64,000 nt of DNA, from positions 248,001 to 312,000 of the forward strand of contig JAYWVB010000023.1 in NCBI GenBank assembly GCA_039881045.1, in the 5' to 3' direction. This stretch comes from Chaetomium olivaceum (lineage: Eukaryota; Ascomycota; Sordariomycetes; Sordariales; Chaetomiaceae). Made by a program: the position numbers and the translations under genes. Positions 34,243 through 44,965 of the stretch are shown here, piece by piece. Position 1 is the first letter of the stretch; every line of letters begins with the position of its first letter. The notes under the pieces were generated by a model, which did not search any database, had not been told where the DNA came from, and saw only the letters and a list, made by a program, of their open reading frames with translations.

Positions 34243-35460
34243 ATGTCAACCCCTGTATCGAGCCCTGTAAAAGACACCCCTGCCATTGTTCCACCGCCAA
34301 ACGGGGCGCCAATCAGGGCGCCAATGGAGAGCCCAGTGGCTGTGGAGGGGGCCCACTCCCGGTCCTCTTCATCCTCGCCCGCCGAACAAAGCAACACGAA
34401 CACTCATCCACCACAACCATCACCACCACCTCCAGCCCCGCCGTTCCAACCCGCCCAGAAACGCAAGAGGGACTCGCTGCTACCGACCAGGGGCAACAAA
34501 TCGTGGATGAACGCCGGCACCATGTCGAACGGATTCGATCGCCAACATGCCTCCTTCCTCAGCAGCATGTCGGCCGCCGCCTCCAAACTCGGCTCCGGCG
34601 CAGGCACCAAACGCTCCCTCGCGCCTCCGTCGCCCTCCCCCTCCGTCGGCTCGACCACCTCGGTCGCCGCCGGCGGCGTCACCGGGGCCGGTGCCGGCGG
34701 CAGCCTCACCCCGCGCAAAGACCGCCACGACACCCCGAACGCCAACATCGTCTACTCCCAGCCCGCGCTGACCGGCACGGGAGACAGCATCATCTCGCAG
34801 ATGGCCTACGCCGTCTCGTGGCTGCGCCAGAAGGGCGAGCCCCAAACCTGCGTCGACGTGCTCGGCTACCTGTCCGCCACCGCCCGCCCGGAAAAGGAGC
34901 AGGAGTTCTTCGTCGACCAGATGCGCCGCCACCCCCAGATCCAGTGGATCCCGGACCCGGCCCTCAGCGAACAGACCTGGCGGTCGGGCACGTACGCGCA
35001 CCGCCCCGCGATCCCCGACGTCAGGACGAAAACGCAGCTGTTGGCGTACCTGCAGAAGAAGACGGATGCGAGCGGGGTGTCGGTCAAGGAGCTGAAGGAT
35101 GGCTGGCCGGAGTGTGAGGCGGCCATCACGGAGCTGGAGGGGGAGCATAAGGTGCTGGTGGTGAGGGCCAAGAAGGACGGGGCCGCCAAGATGGTGTGGC
35201 TGGATGACGCGAGCTTGTTCCACGAGGTGGAGCCGCAGCTGAAGCTGCTGTGGGCGAGGGTTGAGCTGCCGAGCGTGGAGAATATCGTGCCGAAGCTGGT
35301 GGCGGCCCAGCAGAAGCCTGCGTCGGAGGACCCGAGGATCAAGGCCAGCCAGGCGCCGAAGCAGGATAAGAAGAAGAAGAGGGTGCAGCGGAAGTCGGGC
35401 AAGTCGACGAATACCCATATGGAGCACTTGTTGAAGGATTATAGCCATATGAAGCGGTGA
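34243..35460 (+). CDS. TFA2: Transcription initiation factor IIE subunit beta
   Basis: Small subunit of general factor TFIIE, which recruits and regulates TFIIH at RNA polymerase II promoters. One exon, 405 aa, ATG 34243 (MSTPVSSPVKDTPAIVPPPN). The first 170 residues are disordered, Pro/Ser/Gly-rich, with a basic KRKRDSLLPTRGNKSWMN patch. Two winged-helix units follow: SQPALTGTGDSIISQMAYAV to FVDQMRRHPQIQWIPDP, and IPDVRTKTQLLAYLQKKT to KMVWLDD. The C-terminal basic tail DKKKKRVQRKSGKSTNTHME is typical, and the end HLLKDYSHMKR agrees with fungal Tfa2. No introns. The long antisense frame in this region is a GC-driven shadow. Confidence 0.93.
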   Translation: MSTPVSSPVKDTPAIVPPPNGAPIRAPMESPVAVEGAHSRSSSSSPAEQSNTNTHPPQPSPPPPAPPFQPAQKRKRDSLLPTRGNKSWMNAGTMSNGFDRQHASFLSSMSAAASKLGSGAGTKRSLAPPSPSPSVGSTTSVAAGGVTGAGAGGSLTPRKDRHDTPNANIVYSQPALTGTGDSIISQMAYAVSWLRQKGEPQTCVDVLGYLSATARPEKEQEFFVDQMRRHPQIQWIPDPALSEQTWRSGTYAHRPAIPDVRTKTQLLAYLQKKTDASGVSVKELKDGWPECEAAITELEGEHKVLVVRAKKDGAAKMVWLDDASLFHEVEPQLKLLWARVELPSVENIVPKLVAAQQKPASEDPRIKASQAPKQDKKKKRVQRKSGKSTNTHMEHLLKDYSHMKR

Positions 35461-36620
35461 GGGGGGGGTGTTGGTGGTTTAAAACTGGTGATGGGAGCGT
35501 TAGGGGTTAATTCTGGTGTTTTATCGCATTGGCTCGGCGTTGAAGCGGTTTCTGGGACATGGATTCACTTTTGATCGGCTGGGCTGGGCTGGGCAACAGT
35601 CACGGATCTCGGTCTTCTTTGCTTTTACTCTGGCTAGAGCGGCGGGCACATGAGCAAATAACAGCAATGTTACTTTTGGATTCTGGCGTTTGTTGACATG
35701 GATGGGTAGGCGCTTGTTTTGTTTGGTGTTGTGCCGCTCGAATCGTGCTGTGGGTGTGACAGCAGCTTTTCATAGATCGTTTACCTTTCGTGATAGTATG
35801 GTAGTTTATATACCAACAAGCGGAACCAAGATTGCATTCTCCCTTTCCCACTCAGACGGATCCTTCACGAAGATACCAACCTCATCACGTCTTATCCACT
35901 CTCCCACCCCCATCCTGCCCGGCCCTTTAACTTTAGTGTCTGTGTTCTCCGGGCGTAGTACGACTAGCAATGGATTATGAATGTGTCAACCCCCAGAGCC
36001 CCATAACACGTGAAAAAGAAGCATTCAATTTAATATTACATAACGACAATATGGCGATCTTTGTTTGTGTTATACATAGTGGAAAGCCAGTTCGGGTACC
36101 GGGGTGAGAGAACGAGAGATGTGGTGGTCCTCGATCAGTGATCAGTAATCGATTAATATCTTACCGTATCCCGGGGTGGAAATGTGGAACAGTAGTTTGT
36201 CTTCTTATCCACCTCTTTGGGTATCAAAATCATCTTCATTCACTTCTTCAAGTTCGTTGAAAACTGTTGCGGCTTCTGAGACATCGATTCAAATAAGTAG
36301 CACTGAGAGCTCTTTTCTACTTTTGACCCAAGCATCGATATCACCCTCAAGCACATCCTCTGCTCATCGCCAACCGGCCCATTACTACCATCTCCAGCTT
36401 GGTTCTTTGTCTGCCGTTGTGCGGTTAGCCGCGCAGTCTACTATTGTCCCCCTTTCCGGATTCTTGTTTTCCAACTTCAGGTCTAGAGTAGATACGGGAG
36501 ATCGGGTGAGGGCAACAGGAGACGACAGAGAGTGAACTACGCCGGTATTGGCCTGGGGTTTACTGAAAGCTCTTAACAAGTTGTTCTAAGGTTAGAACCA
36601 ACTTCGACAAACCAGCCGCC
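35461..36620. other. Intergenic region TFIIE beta to FrnE-like gene
   Basis: 1.16 kb. A 119-codon Ser-rich frame at 36176-36535 lacks homology and overlaps the probable leader of the next gene. No supported feature. Confidence 0.45.
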
Positions 36621-37683
36621 ATGGCCAAGTTCACATTCGAGATCGACGTATATTCTGACCCGATTTGTCCCTGGTGCTATATCGGCAAGGAAGCCCTCGA
36701 CAAAGCAATGGCGTCTTATATGATGGAGCATCCCGATACCGACTTTAAGTTGACCTGGAAGCCGTACATGCTATGGCCAAACGCTGGCGTCTCCGGTGGG
36801 TGCTATCTTCTCAAAAGTTGAACTGAAGCCGGTCACTACACCATCACTTTGCCACTAGGCACCCCGCCCTCAATGACAACGCTACTAACTATTACGTATG
36901 ATAGCCTACAATAAGGGAACGGTGCTTCAGACCGTTTTCGGGCCTAACACGCCCTCCATCCGGCGACGGCTCGCCCAGCTCGGAGCGCAGTACGACATCG
37001 ACTTCAAGTGGGAGGGCAAGACGGGCAACTCGCGGGACGCACACAAGCTGATCCTGCTAGCGATGGAGCAGGACGCTGCCATTGCTGCCGCCGCTACTGT
37101 TGCCTCACATAATGGCCCAGCAACCCACAACTCCCCATCTCCAGGATCACTTACCAACGGAACCACCAATGGAACCGCCACCAACACCCCAAACGGTATC
37201 ACCAACGGCATCACCAACGGCCACCCCAACGGCACCCGCCCACCGCTCAACCCCCCTCGACCCCAACAACAACAGACCCTTCAACAAACCACCATAACCG
37301 CCCTCTTCACCACCAGCTTCGAAACCCCCCACGACATCTCCTCGCGCGCCACGCTCGCCCACCTCGCCGTCTCCCTGGGGCTCTGCCCCACCGAGGAAGC
37401 CGCACACGCCTACCTATCCGACGACGAGAAATCCGACGGCCCGGGCCGCCGAGTGGACGAGTCCTCGCGGGGCGCGCGCGCGGTCGGGGTGCGGGCGGTG
37501 CCGAGCTACGTGGTGCAGGGCCGGTGGCAGGTGGGCGGGATGCAGGGGGAGGGGGTGTGGAGGGGGTTGCTGGAGAGGGTGAGAGCGGCTGTGGAAGGGG
37601 GGATTGGAGATGGGGGTGGGGAGGGGGATGGGCGAGGAAGGTTTATAGTTGAGGAGGGGGATGCGGGGAGGGGTTCGGCTTAG
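36621..37683 (+). CDS. FrnE/DsbA-like thioredoxin-fold protein with low-complexity insert
   Basis: DsbA-family protein of the FrnE clade, related to 2-hydroxychromene-2-carboxylate isomerase; probably a thiol oxidoreductase or glutathione-dependent isomerase of unknown substrate. Two exons: 36621-36795 and 36905-37683; 317 aa. The N-terminal strand FTFEIDVYSDPICPWCYIGK holds the C-P-W-C active site at Cys16/Cys19. After the intron, AYNKGTVLQTVFGPNTPSIR starts the helical insertion. The cis-Pro loop is VRAVPSYVVQGRWQVGG. Between them lies a Thr/Asn/Gly repeat (LTNGTTNGTATNTP and further NGITNG/NGHPNG units, about residues 140-185) absent from usual relatives, making the protein about 70-80 aa longer than typical. 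The C-terminal Gly-rich tail is also unusual. Confidence 0.82.
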
Positions 37684-38048
37684 GTTGAGCGTGGACCATG
37701 AATCAGCCGAAGGGTATCGGTGAAGGAGATGACCAAATGCTTACATCGCTTGCTGTCTTTTGTTTGCTTAAACGCGACGCCAACAGATGGGACAATGAAA
37801 ATGAATTCACGTAAATGGCTTGAAAAGCAATGCTCGCCTCCCCAAAGCGGCCTACCCGGTACGATGGCGTCCCTAATGTACTTCGACCCCCCCGCTATCC
37901 TCCGTCAGCCTTACCGGGAGACAGTTCCGTACTCTCAAGCCGTAACTTGCTGTCCACCGACGGAGGGTGACGGTACCACCCCCCCAACGCAACCCAGACC
38001 ATCATAACCCTCCCAAGCCAGCCAGCCTCTCAAGACCGCTCCGGCGGA
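37684..38048. other. Convergent intergenic region
   Basis: About 365 bp between the stops of the FrnE-like (plus) and ankyrin (minus) genes. No feature seen. Confidence 0.5.
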
Positions 38049-38654
38049 TCAACAAACACAGCACCCCCCCCCCCCATCCTCCCCATCCAACCCACCCTTC
38101 CTCGGATGCTCCGTCTCCCACCGTCTAATAAAATCCGCCACCTCCGCATGCCCCTCCCCCCTCGCCATCTCCTCGGGCGTCCCCCCGACCCCAACCAGCT
38201 TCTCATAGTGCAAATCCCGCGCCACACCCTCGTATCGGCCCCCAGCGCCAACAACGCCCGCACATTCTCCATCCGGCCCCTATACGCCGCGCCATGCAGC
38301 GGCGTCGCCGCCGTCTCGCACAGCACATCCACATCCACCCCGCACCCTTCCACCAACAACCGGATGATCTCCTCCCCCTCCCCGGCCCCGCCAAACCGAC
38401 CCCCCTCTTTCCCGTCCATCCCGTCCCCGCCCGCGTCCGTGCCCGCGACGTTGACGCCGGCCCAGTGCAGCGCTGTTTCGCCGAGGGCGTTGGCGGCGTG
38501 GGGGTCGGCGCCGCGCTCGAGGAGTAGGCGGACCAGCCAGGCGCGGCCGGTGCCGGCGGCGTACATCAGCGGGGTGGTGGCGGCGAGAGCGGGGTCGCGG
38601 GAGGGCGCGCCGCGGAGGGTGCCTGTGTTGACGATGTCGAGTGGTGGTGGTGGG

Positions 38655-38685
<31 letters not shown>

Positions 38686-39731
38686 TGGTTGGTGGTGTTG
38701 TTGTTGTTGTTGTTGTTGTTGTTGTGGTGGTGGTGGTGGTGGCTGTCGTTTTCATCTCCTTCTCCCGCTTTTGTTGTTGGTGGTCGAGCAGGGTGGTGAT
38801 GAAGTGGCGCGGCCAGCCCGAAATGACGGCCTCGTGCAGCGGATAGGTGCCGTCGACTGCCTGCGGGACGTCGAGGCTCGCGCCGTGCTCGAGGAGCAGC
38901 TGGACGGTGGCGAAGCGGGTTTCGACGGGCTGCACGGAGCCCCATCTGCTGTCGAGGACGTAGAAGATGGGGGTGCAGATCCCGCGGGGCGTTTTCGTGA
39001 TGGGTTTGGCCGGATCGGAGGGCAGGGTGCCGTGAAGGTTAGGGTCGGCGCCGCCTTCTAGAAGGGCTCGTATTACGTCGATGCTCTTGCGGAGGACGGC
39101 CTGGTGGAGTGGGTCTGCACGGTAATGTTAGGGGTGTCTTCCTTTGACGGCGCTCTCACGAGCAGCATCACTCCCTCGGGGCCATGTATGGTCGACGGGG
39201 AGCACGGGTTTATTTAACCTACAGTTGCCATCCGGACCGGGCGTGTTGAAGAGCGGGTCGGTCTGACCGAGGCTGGCGAGCCAGTGGATGAGGGCAGGGT
39301 TATGGGTCATGACGGCGAAGCAGGCGAGCGATTCGTCGTTGTTGTGCTCGGGGAGGGGAGAGGCCCCCGCGGCGTGGAGATGCTTTGCCATACGCAGGTT
39401 GTTGTGGAGGAAGGCAAGGGCCAGGGGAGTCATGCCCTCTACGTGGTGTTAATGGGTTATTCCAGGTACAAGCTTAATGGCTATAGTTACGGTCATCAGT
39501 CTCTGTCAAGCTCTGAGGATAAGCCGCGAGAGCCATGTCGACCCCGGAGATGTCATCGTCCCGGACGGCTTTGTGGATAGTGGGCAGGGTTGCGGGTCTT
39601 TCAGCCTGGTTGCTCCATGGTGACTGAGGAGCAGGTCCGGCACCTGTGTGCGGCTTGCCCTTGAAGATAGACTTGACGGAGAATAACAAGCTCTGGCGCT
39701 GCTTCTTGGGCGCGCGGCTATTTGGTGCCAT
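38049..39731 (-). CDS. Ankyrin-repeat protein with Thr/Ala homopeptides and one indel
   Basis: Ankyrin-repeat protein of unknown role. Exons: 39731-39491, 39438-39223, 39114-38049; about 507 aa if one missing base is counted. Repeats include GMTPLALAFLHNNLRMAKHL, PLHQAVLRKSIDVIRALLEG, RFATVQLLLEHGASLDV, TPLMYAAGTGRAWLVRLLLE and ATPLHGAAYRGRMENVRALL. A poly-Thr then poly-Ala then poly-Pro segment interrupts the array. At about 38219-38229 the frame breaks after ADTRV; the other frame gives ARDLHYEKLVGVGGTPEEMA then EVADFIRRW, a normal ankyrin-protein end, closing at TGA 38049. The uncorrected frame instead runs on to 38030. A 12-G run just before the end adds uncertainty. Intron donors are GTAACT and GTAGGT. 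Confidence 0.78.
38655..38743. repeat. Coding trinucleotide repeats (GCT/GTT/GGT)
   Basis: Consecutive GCT, GTT and GGT triplet runs on the plus strand encode Ala, Thr/Asn-type and Pro/Thr homopeptides on the minus strand in the ankyrin gene (poly-Thr of about 15 and poly-Ala of about 9). Perfect triplet runs indicate replication slippage and probable length polymorphism. Confidence 0.85.
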
Positions 39732-42700
39732 CGTGCTCTACTGGTGTGAGATTTGTTCTATGAAATGAAATTGTGTATGGGAACAAGCTCACTCGAAGAC
39801 AGCCATGATGTCTCCGAATAAGAGACTGAGCTGAGGTCACCTTCCCCTCACCCTCCCTTTCCGGTCCATTGCCGACGTGGGCCCATTCGCTGAGCTAGCC
39901 GTGGTTGGATAAAATCATTGGACATGGAAAGACGAGGCTGAGGAAGGACAGGTCCGAAAACGCCAGACGGGAGGAAATAAGGCATTTTGACGGTTCGGCA
40001 AGTTGGAAGACGCAGCTCGAGGTTCAGCTCCGAGGTTCCCCACACGAGGCTGTGCAAACAACCGAGGAATTGGACGCACCGGTGCCATGTTTTCACCTGG
40101 CATGACGCCCCGGGAACTGAGACCACGTTATCAGGCCGGCCCGGATCGCCCGGATCGTGCATTGGGCAGTTGACCCAACGAGAGGGTAGCGAAGAGGTTG
40201 CTGGACCTCCACGAGAGAGCCTACCGGCCGGAGAAGTGGGGCCGATGACCGGGTTTCCGGAGCCGGTAACTCACACGTGGTTGCTGGGACAGTGCTCGCT
40301 ATTTGGGCAGTTTTAGGCTAGACTGTCAGGTCTGCTCCTGGCCACTACATGGGAAACAATAAAAAGCGTCGTCGGGGTCAGACGGTCATGCCGACAAGAT
40401 CGTGCCTTGGCCCATATCCGCTCCGCGCCCGATTTGAACAGGCGCTGCCGATCTCCGAGATTGGCCAATCTTGGACGTTGTCCGTTTTGGGGCTGCGCGA
40501 TTGTCATGAAGGGTTCCACATGGATGGATGGCCGCCCGTGAATGTTGGGGATCTTGGCCCTGTAACTACCAAGTATGTCTCGAAAAAGTTGCCCTGCACA
40601 TGGCACATCAGCCTTGGCCAGCGCCGACGAGCTTTTGCTGGGTGGTTCCAGTCCTGAGCTGCGTCAACCAGGGCCGCACTTTGCATAGTTAAACACTTTC
40701 CGCTACCTCGAGTCCCGACACGGTAGTTATTCGTAATCCTGCTGCTGTCGCTGAGTCTGCTGACACGGCAGGCCCAAGCTTGGGCTGAGAAGGCTGGAAG
40801 CATGGGGCTGGTCAGGGCTTCGGGCCCCTGCGCTAGGCATGAGCCAGGCCTGCGAGGATCCATGGCGCCGACAAGGGGCGGGAGAAGCTTCGGCGAAGCA
40901 TCGTGGAAGCCTTGGAGCCCCATGCAGGGGAAGCGACTCATCCCCATGCCCAGACTTGTTCTGTTGCGATGGGCTTGTTTTGTCATGCGAGGGTTGCTCC
41001 AGGCTAGGGCCGACTGCGGAGATATGCACTCTAGTGGGATCAGCCACCGGTCTTTCTGAACGCAACTGGGCGTGTTTACGGGGAGCATTCTGGATGTCCT
41101 GTGTCTTCTGTGCCGCTTACGGGTTGAGCTGAGGGTGTGTCGGCATGCCGATCGATTCTCTCAAGTCAAATATGGGCCCCTTGGCCCGACCCGCCCAGTG
41201 CCCCAAGCTCAGCGCTCGGAGGTGACGAGATCACGGATCGCCCAGAGGTTGGAGCTACGGGAGCTTTGCAATTCCCAAACTCCCCACCCTGCCGTCGCTA
41301 GCACTTGGCCGGTGCTTCAAATTCTTCTGGAAGGATCATGGAAGTCCCCAGGGGCAACTCCCCCTCCCCCCCGGTCCCGAAGGAGCAGGGTTCCGGAATT
41401 CTTTTATGCACCGGCCATATCGGCGTGTCCATGCGCCCAACCAGATGCCAGAATTGCGGTCGCCGGTCTCTCCAAGCGTTTCTGCTTCAATCTCACCAAA
41501 CTGTGCCAATCTCGTGTTGACGGGTTTCTCATCTGCGGGCCCCCTTCCCCATCAAAGAACTCGTGGTGGCTTGCTTGATGCATCGCTGGCTTTCCCCTGG
41601 ACGCAGATCGAAAGACGGCTTGGAAGCTTTGGCCGCTGACAGGGTCGGCCAGAGCACGGGCTAATTTCAGGGGCCGCAGGAACCAGAACCCGATGTGGAG
41701 GGTTGCAATCGAAGCCGGAATCGAAGCTGCGGAAGCTTTTCTTTTGGGTTCGCCCCGCTCTTCCAGACTTGGCTGTTTGGTGCCAGTGGTGTTTTTGGAC
41801 TGATAATTCACTACACACACAGTATGAGGTTGTGAGCTGTAACTTGCTGGAGATGAAAACCCCTGAGTTGTTTCGTAGCTTGCAGCAGACAAAGACTGGC
41901 ACGGACGACGGTGACCTGATACAAGCTAGTCGAGGGCGTCCTGGAAGTACAGTACTGTGTAAATGTAGCAACAAATTCAAATACCGTATGCAGCCAGCAG
42001 CCAGCCAGCAGCCAGCAGCCAGTGACCAGCAGCGGCGACTGCAAGGTCGATGCAGGACGCCACTGTCTCGGCTTAATGGTCCGCAGCCCACAGATGACGG
42101 GTGCTTGCATTTGCCTCGAAGGCAAGGAAAGTGCCGTATCAACCAGGTAACGTTAACCATCTGGGGGGTGGGTGTGTCGTGTTCTGGTATTCCGGATGAT
42201 TGGGTCGGTTCCCTCCTGTCGGCTGAGGGCGCGTGTATCGTGTAATTTAGCCATTCCCATTTCCTGGAAAACAAAACTATTTAGTTTATTATGTGGTCGT
42301 GCCCGAAGATGCAGATAACAATTGAGAGGCATTGTGCACTGCAAACCCATCAAGGGATGAAGAAAAGCATTGTCGGTATTGGCCAAAGTTAGAACCAAGA
42401 GAACAGGCAACAACCCTTCAAGAAGGCGGAAAGGTGACCTCATCAATTTTTGGAAAGAATGGAAACATTTGCATTTTCTAGGCGTGTTCCGAGACTGAGG
42501 CTGACGATTGAATTTGCCCTGGTCTCCGCACAATCTTAGGGTGGCACCGAGAAGATACCTTGATTTTACGTGACAACTGCCGCAGCCTTCTTTGTATTTA
42601 CCCCACCACCACTAACGCGTGGCTCCACTGCCATTCGACCCACACGCGTACTGGGACCCTTGCGTGTTCGTTTCAACATGCCCCTGCACGGTGTCCCCCC

Positions 42701-43298
42701 AATGCGGCTTTCCCTCTCCAGGATCCTCACCTGTGCCGAGCCACGTTATTTTCCCTCTGCTTTAACTTTTGGGACCGTCCACCCCGTCAAAACCCGGAGC
42801 TGTGAATTCTTCCACATCATTCTGCTTTCTTGACAAAAGAAGACCAAGCTTGTGTTTACTCCATTTCTTTTACTTTTCAAATCCCGTTTCACTGAGCGCT
42901 GGTTGCCTGCAACGTCATTCTCGCCGAGTCGCGATTCGCGAAGCCTGGTCGCCAGCACAGCACCCTTCCTGAACCGTGCACGACAACACAACCACAGCCT
43001 TTCTCAATCCAACCTACAAGCGACTTGTGATCAGCTTTAGGTTAAGGTTCGAAGCCTCAACAAATTCATTTTGTAGAGCCCAACTGCAAGTCCCAGGACA
43101 ACCATTTGAGATTGCCCGTCTGTCTGATTTGAGGTGAGAAAATTTGCCCTTTTTTTTCTTCGGCAGCCCCGCATCAACTTCTCATCTTCCCTGCTCCTTC
43201 CTTCCTCTTTCATCATCCTGTCATCGAACTCCTCGATCCTCGACCATCGGCCATCGCGATACACACCTGGTCTAGGATCCTTTCTTTTCTCATTAATC
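39732..43298. other. 3.6-kb gene-free interval
   Basis: Between divergent starts of the ankyrin gene and the C2H2 factor. Open frames up to about 240 codons occur on both strands (for example 41552-42274 minus and 41703-42245 plus) but overlap one another, lack domains and show no codon bias. CAGC-type tandem repeats lie at 41991-42033. The last 700 bp is CT-rich and probably the long leader of the C2H2 gene. Confidence 0.45.
41991..42033. repeat. CAGC/CAG tandem repeat
   Basis: Alternating CAGC and CAGCAG units, noncoding, about 43 bp. Confidence 0.75.
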
Positions 43299-44965
43299 AT
43301 GGCCGAACCCATGTCTCACAGCCCTTACGACTTTACAGATGTATGTGGCTTGGTCCAACTACCCGATTATCCCTAGCTGTTTTTTTTTTTTTCCTTCCGA
43401 GCCACTGCTCACCGCTAAAACTGGTGCCGAGCTGACCGTCACTTTTTAGCGACTTCTTAACCTGGCCCTTTTACAAGAGGGTTGTTCCGCCCCCAGCGCA
43501 ATCCTCGCCATGTCCCAATCGCCATCTTCGGCTGGTGCCATGGGAATCGGGAACGTGCTCAACATCAAAGCAGAGCCAGGCGCCCAACAACAACCCCAAC
43601 AGGGCGCCACACCCGAAATGCAACAACAGCACCAGCAACAGCAACAGCAACAGCGTCCCGCCCAGCAGCTGCAACAACTCCAGCAGCAACTTCAGCCACT
43701 CCAGGCTCAGATTGACCGACAAAACTCACCGCACGGTTCAGAGCAGTCGCGTTATTCAGGTCCGATGAACGCGTCTTACCCTTCCCCGACTGCTATGGCA
43801 GCTTCTCCCTTACCGCCCGTGCCCAACGCGAACATGGCCCCAGCGCCCATGGTTCCTCATGAGATGCAGCAGAATCTCGGAATGCCCCCAGCGGGTTATC
43901 AGCCAGCCCAGGCACCTGCTCAGCCTCCTGCAAAGCAATTCCCTTGTAGCACATGTGGAAAGCCTTTTGCTAGGCGCAGCGACCTTGCGAGACATGGTAG
44001 GTACACGTGTGTCGTGTCATCCTTTGTTCTCGGTTGTTAACGCGTAAACAGAGCGTATCCACAGTGGTATTCGGCCCCATGTTTGCGACTATCCTGGGTG
44101 TGGCAAACAATTCATCCAACGGTCTGCCCTGACCGTTCATTCGCGCGTGCATACTGGTGAGAAGCCGCACCGATGCGAACGATGCGGCAAGCCCTTCAGT
44201 GATAGCAGCTCTCTGGCCCGGCACCGCAGAATTCACTCGGGCAAGCGACCCTACAAATGCCCTTATGCGGATTGCCAAAAGACTTTCACTCGCCGTACCA
44301 CTTTGACCAGGCACCAAAACCATCACGTCGGCACAGTCGAGGACTCGGCACGTGCACGGGCCGAGGCTTTGGCTCAAGGTGCCAGCGCTGCTGCGGCCGC
44401 GGCTGCTAGGAGCAAGTCGCGCTCTGGAAGCGAGCAAGCATCAAACCACGAGTCGCCCTTGACAACAACGTCTTCTCCGGGTCAGCGCCCGATTTCCATG
44501 TCTCCGGGTGCGGACCTGGCCAGCATAAACAACATGCAGTACTTGAGCAACTCGATTCCTCCCCACCTCCGGGGGGATGTCCATGTCGGCAGTCCGTCCC
44601 CGACGGCATCTTCAGGGTACAACAACGGCATGCGCCCCACGTCACACCCCACCGGATATGCTCCCCCGCAAACCCTGGAGCCGAGCATCGAGCAACCGCA
44701 GCAGGGACCCGGAAGCGCAGTCGGCAGTCCCCACATCGGTAGTGTCGGTTGGGCCTCCCCCGGTCCCGTCGGCTCTCCCACCCAGAGCCCCAACGGAAAC
44801 GGCTACGTGTATCCCGACCCTGAATCATACCCGAGCGGCACCCCGAACGCCCTGATGTTCTACAACAGCGCGGTGTCGTCCCGCCGCCCGGACAGCGCAG
44901 AGCCAGGGAACTCTTCTTTTGACACTAAGAGCCGTCAGGGAGAGCTCTGGACAAATGCCCAGTAG
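43299..44965 (+). CDS. C2H2 zinc-finger transcription factor, four fingers
   Basis: Kruppel-like nuclear DNA-binding protein; target genes unknown. Three exons: 43299-43340 (MAEPMSHSPYDFTD), 43450-43996, 44052-44965; 500 aa. After a Gln-rich activation-type segment come four fingers, roughly residues 175-290. Finger 1 is FPCSTCGKPFARRSDLARH (split by intron 2), finger 2 VCDYPGCGKQFIQRSALTVH, finger 3 CERCGKPFSDSSSLARH and finger 4 CPYADCQKTFTRRTTLTRH ending NHH. Linkers TGEKPHR and SGKRPYK are Kruppel type. The C-terminal half is Ser/Pro/Gly-rich. Intron 1 holds a 13-T run after the GTATGT donor. No clear orthologue name is assigned. The long upstream interval suggests complex regulation. Confidence 0.9.

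Noticed and set aside
34480..35448. 322-codon minus-strand open frame
   Set aside because: Shadow of TFIIE beta in GC-rich sequence; Leu/Arg/His-rich and without any domain.
38106..38846. Plus-strand 246-codon frame with poly-Val and poly-Ala
   Set aside because: Antisense to the ankyrin gene and its triplet repeats.
41991..42033. CRISPR-like repeated units
   Set aside because: Simple CAGC tandem repeat without spacers; eukaryotic context.
41552..42274. Two overlapping frames on opposite strands (minus 41552-42274, plus 41703-42245)
   Set aside because: No domains, no family resemblance, no codon bias, and mutual overlap.
43036..43060. B-box-like GGTTCGAAGCC, possible tRNA
   Set aside because: No A box, no cloverleaf or acceptor stem around it; it lies in the leader of the C2H2 gene.
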